A DNA stretch of 13,049 nucleotides. Origin: an uncultured Verrucomicrobiota bacterium. Its GTDB lineage: Bacteria > Verrucomicrobiota > Verrucomicrobiia > Opitutales > Opitutaceae. This document shows, one piece after another, positions 1 through 8,700 of this stretch; position 1 is the first letter of the stretch; the number at the start of each line of letters is the position of its first letter. A model generated the notes under the pieces. That model was not told where the DNA came from. It saw only the letters and a program-made list of their open reading frames with translations, and did no database searches. The DNA is taken from the NCBI GenBank assembly GCA_903919625.1, contig CAIXIZ010000238.1:1-13049 (forward strand), read 5' to 3'. A program made the position numbers and the translations under genes.

Positions 1-732
1 TATCTGCGCGACCAGGCCGGGCGGCTCATCCTCATGCTTGAGCCCGTCAGCCCCAACACCGACCTCGGGCTGGACAGTCTGATCAGCGATGATTGGGGCA
101 TCCGCGCGGACAATGTGCTGATCTGTGACAGCAACGCCGACGAAAAGACCCCGACGGGCGATCTCATTCTGCTCCCGACCAAGTCCGGTCATCCTGTCGT
201 CAGCGCCCTCGCCGAAAGCAAGATGCCGGTGGTGTGGGGCCGCACCCGGATTGTACGCGCCGACCTCACCCACGAGCCCGATCCTGGCCTGGTCATTACC
301 ACCCTGCTCGGCACCCCCTCCCGGACCGCCTTTGGCAAACTGCACTACGAGACGACAGACCAAACCAGGCCCTTGCCGGGCGATTTGCAGTTGCGGGACG
401 GACTCACCACGGCCGCCGCCGCCGAACGACATCGGCAGAGCGGTCTTCCTTTCAGTGTGCCGAGCGGCCGGCTCCTGGTCTTTGGCGGCGCCGACTGGGT
501 GGGCAACAGCAGCCTGGAGGCCGCGGGCAACCTGCAGTGCATCAGCGACGCCATCAACTGGATGGTGAACCGGGCCCTGGCCCTCGGCAGCGTCCCGGCC
601 CGTCCGGTCGAAAACCTCCAGCTCGTCCTTTCCGAAAGGGAGATGCAACGCCTGCGGGGCGGGCTCCTCTTCGCCCTGCCCGGGGCCGCCGCCCTCCTCG
701 GACTCGCCGTCTGGTGGTATCGCCGGCGCTGA
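1..732 (+). CDS. GldG-family protein of an ABC-2 type transporter, 3' part (5' end outside window)
   Basis: The reading frame is open from the first base, so the gene begins upstream. A Met at 34 is internal, because the residues before it (YLRDQAGRLILMLEP) already match the GldG-type segment where a conserved strand precedes a 'L-P' turn. The visible 243 residues include a Rossmann-like part, the short motif LLVFGGADWVGN (about residues 155-166), a 'CISDAINWM' helix, and one C-terminal membrane helix (GLLFALPGAAALLGLAVWW) ending in Arg residues. GldG proteins are membrane-anchored periplasmic subunits of Gld-type ABC transporters, linked to gliding in Bacteroidota but widespread in non-gliders. 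The DUF4340 gene 46 nt downstream is the usual partner, which supports the call. The substrate is unknown. The ATPase and permease genes are expected upstream of the window. Confidence 0.82.
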   Translation, partial: YLRDQAGRLILMLEPVSPNTDLGLDSLISDDWGIRADNVLICDSNADEKTPTGDLILLPTKSGHPVVSALAESKMPVVWGRTRIVRADLTHEPDPGLVITTLLGTPSRTAFGKLHYETTDQTRPLPGDLQLRDGLTTAAAAERHRQSGLPFSVPSGRLLVFGGADWVGNSSLEAAGNLQCISDAINWMVNRALALGSVPARPVENLQLVLSEREMQRLRGGLLFALPGAAALLGLAVWWYRRR

Positions 733-778
733 CCGGAACAGCCCTTTCCCCCTTTTCGCCCCCAGCCACTTCCTTCCC

Positions 779-2803
779 ATGCGCACCAAAGTCACCCTCG
801 TTCTCGTCTTCCTGAACGTCGCGCTGTTCTTCTGGATTTTCCACGCCCGCAACGAGTGGCGCATCGAGGCCGCCACCGCCGCCACGCGTGACCTCGTGCT
901 GCCGCCTGAAGCCACCGACATCCAGTCCCTCGAACTCTCCGACGGCCTGCATCCGGCCACCCGCCTGGAACGCAAGGGCGAGGCCTGGCTGATCACCCAG
1001 CCGGAGAACTGGCCCGCCAACCCCAATGCCATCGCCCGCATCCTCAACGACCTCAAGTTTCTCCGCCATGACGCCGCCTTCACGGTCGAGGACATCCGCA
1101 AAGGCGGACGCACCCTGGCCGATTACGGCCTGGAGAAACCCCTGCTCACCCTGACGCTTGTGTCCGGCGGAGCCACGCCCGCCACCTTTGTGCTGAAAAT
1201 TGGCGCCCCGACCCCGGACACGAAAAGCCTGTATTTGCTTTCTCCCGACGGGACGCAGATCCATGTCGTGGGCCGCAACCTGGCCGAGAGCCTGCAGCTG
1301 GGCCTCGACCAGCTGCGCTCGCTCCGGCTGTTCAGCATCACCGTCGACGAAGTGCGCGCCCTCAACCTGCAATTCCCCACGGATAATGCCCCGCCGGTGA
1401 GCCTGGCCCGCAACGGCCTCGGCCAGGCCTGGGCCTTTGAATCGCCCCATGACGCCCGGGCCAGCAAGTCCGAGACCGAAAAGGTGATCGGTGAGCTCAA
1501 TGCGCTGCAGGCGGAAACGGGCTTTTTCCCCCGGGTGCGCGAGACCTCCGAAGCCGTCACCGGACTGGGGCAGCCGATCACCATCAAAGTTGAAGGGAAC
1601 AAGCGCCACGAAACACTTTACCTCGGCCTGCCGGTCACCCCGCCCCCGCCGGGTACGGCGGCGGCCAGGGGATCGACGCTCCGCTACGCCAGGCTGGACG
1701 ACCGCGAACAGATTTTTGCCGTCGCCTTTCCCGACCGGCTGCTGGACACCTTGGGCAAGGCGCAGGAAACCCTCCGGGAAAAGCTCATCCTCGATTTTGA
1801 CCCGGCCCGGGATGCGGTGATCTCGGTCAAAATCACCGCCCCCAACCAGCCCGATCTGACCATCCGCCACCTCGAAGCGGCTGGCGACCGTGCCGAGTCC
1901 TGGCAAATTGCCGCCGGCAGCAACCCGCTCACCGCCGACCGTGAACGGGTCGGAAGGCTCCTGCAGGACCTGGCGCACCTTGCCGCCACGCGCTTTATCA
2001 ATGCCCCCACTTCTGCCGAAACCGAAACTCTCGGGTTCAGCTATCCGCTGCGTGTCGTCACCCTCAGCCTGGCCCCGCCCGTCGCACCGGCTGCGACCGC
2101 CGCCGCTCCGGCCAACCCGCCGCCCCCTCCCGCCCAGGTTGTTTTGGAGCTGGCCCACGGTCCCGACGGCTACTCGGCCCGCATCCGTGGCCGCGCCGAA
2201 TCTTTCATCTACGGGCTCCCGGACAATGCGCTCGAAAAACTGCCTGTCGCCGCCCGCGTGTATCGTGATCGCCTGGTGCAGGCGCTGTCGCAGGACGAAA
2301 ACATCACCAGCCTGACGCTCCGGCCCAACGGGGATCCCGCAGCGCCCGTGGTTTACAGCCATGCCCTGGACCTGGCCGCCGGAGAGACCTGGTCACGCGT
2401 CTCTGCCGGTATGCCGCCCGCCCAGCAAGTGGCCCTCAGCTATGTGGTCAATTACCTTAAAAATATCCGGGCCAGACAGTTTGTGGCCGACAGTTTTTCC
2501 GAACAAACCATGGTCAATGGCGAATCCCGCCCCTGGGCCTGGCGGCTCGACGCCACCATCTCGACACTGGGTGCCGCTGCCGGCACCCCTCCGAACACCC
2601 TCACCCTTTACATCGGCGACCGGGCGGGCGGCAGCCAGCTGGCCGGCTCGCGCAAACTGGATGTCGTGTTTGAGCTGGAAACACAGTTTGCGGATGCCTT
2701 GGCGGAACTGATCAACGAAAACCGAAATCCCAGCACCGGCACCGCCCCCCCTGCGGCAACCGTGCCCCCCACTTCGACCCCTGCGGCGAGCGTCAAACCC
2801 TGA
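779..2803 (+). CDS. DUF4340 domain-containing membrane-anchored protein
   Basis: This 674-residue protein starts with a single membrane helix at residues 5-22 (VTLVLVFLNVALFFWIF), so it is probably an inner-membrane protein with a periplasmic body. DUF4340 features are visible: a 'WLITQP' strand near residue 70, an 'IARILNDLKFLR' helix near 85-96, and 'LADYGLEKP' near 113-121, followed by the beta-rich part. Weaker similar units appear to follow, consistent with the repetitive architecture of the family. A Pro/Ala-rich linker (about 432-455) and a Pro/Thr/Ala-rich tail (about 650-674) look flexible. The biochemical function of DUF4340 is not known. It is generally found next to GldG-like genes, as here, which suggests a role with that ABC system. 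The ATG at 779 sits just before the membrane helix and has no evident Shine-Dalgarno sequence. It is the second gene of the likely operon. Confidence 0.85.
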   Translation: MRTKVTLVLVFLNVALFFWIFHARNEWRIEAATAATRDLVLPPEATDIQSLELSDGLHPATRLERKGEAWLITQPENWPANPNAIARILNDLKFLRHDAAFTVEDIRKGGRTLADYGLEKPLLTLTLVSGGATPATFVLKIGAPTPDTKSLYLLSPDGTQIHVVGRNLAESLQLGLDQLRSLRLFSITVDEVRALNLQFPTDNAPPVSLARNGLGQAWAFESPHDARASKSETEKVIGELNALQAETGFFPRVRETSEAVTGLGQPITIKVEGNKRHETLYLGLPVTPPPPGTAAARGSTLRYARLDDREQIFAVAFPDRLLDTLGKAQETLREKLILDFDPARDAVISVKITAPNQPDLTIRHLEAAGDRAESWQIAAGSNPLTADRERVGRLLQDLAHLAATRFINAPTSAETETLGFSYPLRVVTLSLAPPVAPAATAAAPANPPPPPAQVVLELAHGPDGYSARIRGRAESFIYGLPDNALEKLPVAARVYRDRLVQALSQDENITSLTLRPNGDPAAPVVYSHALDLAAGETWSRVSAGMPPAQQVALSYVVNYLKNIRARQFVADSFSEQTMVNGESRPWAWRLDATISTLGAAAGTPPNTLTLYIGDRAGGSQLAGSRKLDVVFELETQFADALAELINENRNPSTGTAPPAATVPPTSTPAASVKP

Positions 2804-2818
2804 CGTTCCGAACCTGCC

Positions 2819-5653
2819 ATGAAGCTGCCGCGCGTTCTCCGGTTCGCTGTTCGCGCGATATTGCGTGCCACCGGCTTGCTGGCGCTCTGGACGCTGTGGC
2901 TGCTGCTCGCCGCCTGCCTTGGCCTGCAGCTCCAGATTGCCACGACCCGCGAGCTTGAACTTCCCCGCTTTGCCCGGCAGATGCTCGCCCAACACCTCGC
3001 CGAGGCGGGTTTGAAAGTGAATTTTTCCCGCGCCCGGATTGACCCCTTTGGCCATGTCCTGCTGGAGAACGTCAGCCTTGGGGCCGTTGATCAGCCGGAC
3101 GCACTTGCCACCGCGCACGGAGTTTATGTCCGGCTAAGCCCGTTGCCATTGCTGGTCGGCAGCGTGGAGGTGCGCGAACTGCAGGTGATCAATGCCCGCC
3201 TGCTGCTGCCCGCCATGGTTTCGCCCACCGGTCGCAGCGAGGCCGTGGCCGAAGCCCTCGACTTTACGCTGTTGCCGGACGGACGCAATTTTACGCTGAC
3301 CCGCTTCATCGCCCAAGTCGGACGGTTTTCGGTCACGGCCGGCGGCACGGTGCGCCTGCCCCGCCCCACGGCTCCAGGCCCTCCGGCCATGCCGCAGCTG
3401 TTAAAAAATTATTTTCTCTACGCCAGCCAATTCTACCATGCCAGCCGCGAAGGACTGCCCTTTGTCACCCCCCAGCTGGATCTCCGCCTGGAACCGTCTG
3501 AAGAACACCTCGCCATCGTCCATCTCAGGTGCCTGGCCGGTGGCTGGCCGGCCACGGATGCCAGTCTCGCGGCCGACAATCCCGCCCGCTCCCTCCAATG
3601 CGGACCGTTGCAATTCTCCACCACCCTGCCGCTGTTGTCCGACCATCCCGGCTCGGTTGTGATTGCCGGCTTCCTGACGGCGCCCAGTTACTTGCAATTA
3701 TATCACGCAGGTTTCCTGCAGTTTCAGCTGCACGGCAGCTGGTCACCGGATGACTCCGCCTTCACGCCTGACCGGCTTGATGCATCGGCTGACCTGGTCT
3801 CTGGAGTCTGGCGGGAACTCCCCATTGTCTCCGGGCCGGTAAGTGCCGCTGTCACGTTTGCCCATGGCCAGCCGACGGCCTTGGTCGCAAATGCCTCAAT
3901 TGCCGGTTCGGCCTGGAACATCGCCATTTCGCCCGGCCAACCGGAGGCCGAACGCTATCATTTTGCCATCGCCGGGCCGGTGAATGACGCCTTGCTGGCC
4001 TTCGCCAGCCCATTGGTTGGCATTGATCTCGGTCGATTCATCCAGTTTCCCGCAACCGCCCGGCTAACCACCAATCTCACCCTGGGCGCCGACGGAGCCC
4101 TTGCCCAGATCGAGGGCTGGATCAGCTCCGGCCCTCTCCGTGTCGCCGGGGTTTCGCTGAAGCAGGCGGAAACCCGCTTCACTTATGCCGGTGGCCGGCT
4201 GCTTTGTACGGACACCCTCCTTCGCGCGGGTGAGAGCGAGGCCCGAGGCAGCTATGAAATGAATTCTGAGACTTTGGACTTTCGCTTCCTCCTTTCCGGC
4301 CGGTTGCAGCCCGCCGACATCGCCGGCTGGTTTGACGATTCTTGGCCACGTTTTTGGGGCAATTTTGGCTTTCCCGCGATTCCGCCCGAAGCCGAGGTGG
4401 ACGTCGGCGGTCGCTGGGGAGATTCCAAGCTCACCACCCTCCTGCTTGCAGCCAATGTTCCCCGGGCTGTCGTACGCGATGTTGCCTTGGAACGGGTGCA
4501 GACCCGGGTATTTCTGGCTGACAACTGGAGCAATGTGCTGGAGTTCTCTGCCGGCCAGGGGTCCGGCGGTGTGCAGGGTAAGTTTGCCATCACTGAAAAC
4601 CCTGCCGGTGACAGTTGGAAGCGCCTGGATTTCGATGCCACCTCCACCATCGGTCTCGAGGCAGCGGCCCGGCTGATCGGCCCGGCCGGCCTCCAATTGG
4701 TCGCCCCCTACCATTTCGCCCACCCGCCCAACCTGAAGTTGAAGGGCCGGATGGAAGACCAAAACGGCAATGGGTGGTTACATCAGCAGGTTGACCTCTC
4801 GGTCGATTCCCAAGGTGAGTTTGAGTTCAATTCATTTCCCGTGCGCGACCTGAGCACCCAGATCAGTATTCGTGACGGGGCCGTCGACCTGTCCCTGCTG
4901 TCGCTGCAAGCCGCTGGAGGCACTTTGACCGGCAGTGCCCATATCTGGACCGGAGCCACGGGTGAGAGCAGGCTAAGATTCGACGTCGCGCTCGGCCATG
5001 CGACTCTCGGTGAGGCCGGCCGGCTGATCAGCCGCTCTACCGCCGCATTGCATCACGAGCCGGTTTCGCCTCCGGGTTTGCTGGAACAACGGCTGGCAGC
5101 CGCCCATCTCGGCCTCGCCCTTGCCGCTGAGGGTACCTACGATGACCTTTATCATTTCACCGGCCACGGCAAACTGGACCTCACGGGGGCAAACTTTGAG
5201 CAGATCGATCTCTTTGGACCACTCTCCAAGATCCTGGCCCATACGCTGCTCAACTTCACCAGCCTGACCCTGGATGAGTTGCATGCTGAATTTGCACTCG
5301 TCGGCAACAAGGTCCTTTTTGCCAAGGACAAACCTCTGCTCCTCACCGGCCCACATGCCACCATCAAGGCCTCCGGCAATTATGACCTTAAGGGGCAGCA
5401 ACTTGACATCATGGCTGAGGTTCTCCCCTTTGACAGAAGCCGCACCCCATTGGGCAATGTATTAAAAAACATCCTCACTCCGGTGACCACCGTGCTGGAG
5501 GATGTGCTCAAGGTAAATCGGGTGAAGCTTGGCGGCACATTGGACAAACCGGTTTGGAGTCTGGTCGATGGGCCGACCAACCTGCTCCGCTCCCTCGACG
5601 ATAAACTCCCGCTTCCTTCGGTTCCGTCCGCCCAGCCAGGCATGCAAAACTGA
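2819..5653 (+). CDS. AsmA/YhdP-like large envelope protein
   Basis: This 944-residue protein has an N-terminal membrane helix at about residues 18-40 (LLALWTLWLLLAACLGLQL) after a basic stretch. A long body of beta-strand character follows, with recurring 'G.....G...L.....' segments typical of AsmA-like repeating beta-groove proteins. The C-terminal part (about 775-915) resembles the AsmA_2/YhdP C-terminal region: 'GKLDLTGANFEQIDLFGPLSK', a short helix, 'GNYDLKGQQLDI' and a closing 'VKLGGTLDKPVWSL'. AsmA-type proteins span the periplasm, and several are implicated in moving phospholipids to the outer membrane. That role is inferred here, not shown. The gene begins 15 nt after the DUF4340 stop, so co-transcription is likely. 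The ATG at 2819 lacks a good Shine-Dalgarno. It could instead be a DUF3971-type relative; the broad assignment is more secure than the exact subfamily. Confidence 0.75.
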   Translation: MKLPRVLRFAVRAILRATGLLALWTLWLLLAACLGLQLQIATTRELELPRFARQMLAQHLAEAGLKVNFSRARIDPFGHVLLENVSLGAVDQPDALATAHGVYVRLSPLPLLVGSVEVRELQVINARLLLPAMVSPTGRSEAVAEALDFTLLPDGRNFTLTRFIAQVGRFSVTAGGTVRLPRPTAPGPPAMPQLLKNYFLYASQFYHASREGLPFVTPQLDLRLEPSEEHLAIVHLRCLAGGWPATDASLAADNPARSLQCGPLQFSTTLPLLSDHPGSVVIAGFLTAPSYLQLYHAGFLQFQLHGSWSPDDSAFTPDRLDASADLVSGVWRELPIVSGPVSAAVTFAHGQPTALVANASIAGSAWNIAISPGQPEAERYHFAIAGPVNDALLAFASPLVGIDLGRFIQFPATARLTTNLTLGADGALAQIEGWISSGPLRVAGVSLKQAETRFTYAGGRLLCTDTLLRAGESEARGSYEMNSETLDFRFLLSGRLQPADIAGWFDDSWPRFWGNFGFPAIPPEAEVDVGGRWGDSKLTTLLLAANVPRAVVRDVALERVQTRVFLADNWSNVLEFSAGQGSGGVQGKFAITENPAGDSWKRLDFDATSTIGLEAAARLIGPAGLQLVAPYHFAHPPNLKLKGRMEDQNGNGWLHQQVDLSVDSQGEFEFNSFPVRDLSTQISIRDGAVDLSLLSLQAAGGTLTGSAHIWTGATGESRLRFDVALGHATLGEAGRLISRSTAALHHEPVSPPGLLEQRLAAAHLGLALAAEGTYDDLYHFTGHGKLDLTGANFEQIDLFGPLSKILAHTLLNFTSLTLDELHAEFALVGNKVLFAKDKPLLLTGPHATIKASGNYDLKGQQLDIMAEVLPFDRSRTPLGNVLKNILTPVTTVLEDVLKVNRVKLGGTLDKPVWSLVDGPTNLLRSLDDKLPLPSVPSAQPGMQN

Positions 5654-5716
5654 ACTGACAGGCAGCGAAATCACATTGCACCGAAGACCGCCATCCGCTT
5701 AGGGTAAAACACCCAG

Positions 5717-8700
5717 ATGCCGTCCTTGCGCACATTGCCCCAAAAAACCTGGTCATATTACGCCACGGTCACCCTTGCCTTGGTGACCATGGCGGTGGGC
5801 AGCGCGCTTTTTTTTGGCGGCCTGGACATGATTGACTTCAACCTCTCGGGTCAGACCGAGACGGCATCCTGGCAATCCACTTTCGCCCTTGGCGGTGGTT
5901 TGATCGCGCTCGCGACCCTCCTGTTTCAGCTCGGCTGGCCTTCCATCAGCTGGTTGGGACTGCTGCCGGCCATGCTCGGCGCATCTGCCCTCATCCAGCC
6001 GATGTTCCATTACGATCCGGGCTTTGACACCTGGCTTTCGCACCTGATGAGCGGCGCCAACGGCCCCAGCACAGTTCCGATGCCGTCATTGGTTGCCCTC
6101 TCGCTCCTGTTCGGAGGCGGTTCGCTGCCATGGCTCGAAGTCCGGGTCGCGCGCTCCTGGCGGGTTCCGTTGATCGCGCTGACCGGCTCAATGCTCGCAG
6201 CGGTGGGTGGGGCGACACTGGCCGGCCACGCCCTGGATTTGCATGCCGTCACCAGCCTGAACCCTTCCGTCGCCGTGCTGGTGCTGGCCTTGGGGGCAAT
6301 GCTGCAATCCTTGGCCGTAAGGGAGCACACCCGCGTTCAGGTTGGTGCACCCGACTGGCTCCCGGTCCCCTTTGTCGCTTGTTCTGCCGCGCTTACCCTG
6401 GTTTTTTGGTCCGGCCTGCGCACCCGTGAGCTTAAGGACTTAAGCAACGAAGGAAAACTGGTGAGCAATCAGCTGATCACCGAAATTCCCGCTGAATTTC
6501 AGCAACAGGCCGATGCCTTGGAGCATTTTGCCCAACGCTGGAGTTTGGAGGGGGTTCCCCTCGACGATATCAAGCGAAAGGATGCCGAGAATATCATCAA
6601 GACGGCGCCAGGGGCGCAATCCGTGGACTGGATCACCCCGGAAGGCGAATTGCCCGTCGAATGGTCTTCCGGCCATCCCCAGTTGAAAAATTTCAACCAG
6701 ACCAGCCTCGATAATCGCCGGTACGCGCTCAACAAGGCTGAGCTGGACATCCGGCCCCAGGTATCCGAGGTCCTGGATCTGCCCGAGATCGGCAAGGGGT
6801 TTTTGCTCTGCGCTCCGGTGCGCAACAAAGACCGGCTGCTGGGATGGGTGGGCATCGAATATGCCTACCAGCCGTTCCTTGCTGCAGTGGTCACGAAAAT
6901 CCAGGCCGAGCAACATTACCGCTGCGTCGTCTATATCGCCCACGAACCGGTTTACACCCCGACGACTGACCCTGCCCTCACCGACGAATCACTAGTACAA
7001 AAATCGGATGTCATCAAATTCTGGAACAACCGCTGGTGGATCGAGCTTTTCCCCAAGTTGGACTATCTTCAGCGCAACCGCAGCCTGTTGCCCGAGAGCA
7101 CACTTTTTGCCGGTCTTGGCATCACCCTGTTCCTTGGTCTCAGCGTCCATCTGGCCCGTTCCGCGCGCTCCGGCCTTCGTTCTGCGCGTGATGCCAATCA
7201 CCGGTTGTTCGCCGAAAATGAGGAACGCCGGGCGGTCGAAGCCCGGTTGAAAACTTCCGACGAACGGCTGAACCTTGCCCTCGACTCCACCGCCCTGGGC
7301 ATCTTCGAGTGGAATGTCGCCGCCGGTGAAATCCTCGGCAATCCGGGCCTTTGGTCGGTGCTTGGCATCCCGCCGGCGCTCCCGGCCGCGTTGCCCGCCC
7401 TCTGGGAGTCGCAGGTTCATCCGGACGACCTCGCGGCGTTCCGGACCACCCGGGCCGCCCAGCTCGCCGGCATCCAAAGTTTCACTGACGCCGAGTACCG
7501 CATGCGGGCACCCGATGGCTCGTGGCGCTGGCTGGCCGTCCGCGCCAAGACGGTCGCCTCCGCCACGCAGCCCCCCTTCGCCCTGGTCGGCAAAGACCCC
7601 CGGCCGCCAGCCCGCATCGTCGGCACGGTGCAGGACATCACCGCCCACAAGCGGGCCGAAACCGCGCTGATTGAGAGCCAGACCGCCGCCCGCAAGCTCT
7701 CCCTGGTCGCAAGCAAAACCGACAACTTGGTGATCATCGCCCGGCCCGATGGCACCATCGAATGGGTCAATGAATCCTTCACCCGCGTGATGGAATGGTC
7801 GCTGGCGGAAATCGCCGGCCGCAATCCCGCCCACTTCATGGTCGGCCCGGACACCAGCCCCCGCACGGCCCGGCGGCTGCGGCTGGCCCTCGCGCGCGGG
7901 ACCGCCATCTCCGCTGAGATCACCTGTTACACCAAGTCGGGCCGGCGCTTTCACCTCCAGCTTGAGGTGCAGCCGGTCCGCAATGAACGCGGCAGCCTGG
8001 AGAACTATATCGCCATTCTCGCCGATATCACCACCCGGGTGGAAACGGAAAACGCCCTCCGGCGGGCCAAGACCGAGGCCGATGCCGCCTCCCGCGCCAA
8101 AAGCGAATTCCTCGCCTCACTCTCGCACGAAATCCGCACGCCCATGAACGGGGTCATCGGCATGACCTCGCTGCTGCTCGACACCACGCTCAATCCCGAG
8201 CAACGCGACTGCGTCGGCACCATCCGCTCAAGCGGCGAGGCGCTTTTGTCCATCATCAACGACATCCTGGATTTCTCCAAAATTGAGGCCGGCAAATTCG
8301 AGCTCGACCACCAGCCCTATGAGCTGGCGGCCTGTGTGGAGGAAACGCTCGATCTCTTTGCCGCCCTTGCCGCCAGCCGCAACATTGAGCTGGCGCACGC
8401 CATCGCGGCCGATGTGCCCACGATCGTCATTGGCGACGGCCCGCGGCTCCGCCAGATCCTCACCAACCTGGTCAACAATGCCGTCAAGTTCACCCCTTCC
8501 GGCCGGATTACGGTTGAGGTTCGCCAGCTGCATGGGGGCACCCGTTCACCATTCGGCTCCTCCTCGCCCATTCCATCCAGTTCCGACCGTATTCACCTTG
8601 AATTTGCCGTTCGTGACACCGGAATCGGCATTCCACCCGACCGTCTGCATCGTCTGTTCAAGCCGTTCTCCCAAGTGGACGCCTCGACCACCCGCAAATA

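Noticed and set aside
554..2362. Long open frame of 602 codons on the minus strand
   Set aside because: It is fully antisense to the DUF4340 gene, is rich in Gly/Arg/Gln as expected for a shadow frame in GC-rich DNA, and shows no family motif.
4064..4762. Open frame of 232 codons on the minus strand
   Set aside because: It is antisense to the AsmA-like gene and has no motifs.
5654..5716. Possible promoter TTGCAC (5676-5681) with TAGGGT (5700-5705) before the kinase gene
   Set aside because: Only about half of each consensus matches and the spacer is 18 nt. This is too weak to list, although a promoter here is plausible because the gap is larger than those in the preceding operon.
6992..7954. 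Open frame of 320 codons on the minus strand
   Set aside because: It is antisense to the linker and PAS domains of the kinase and has no recognisable domain.
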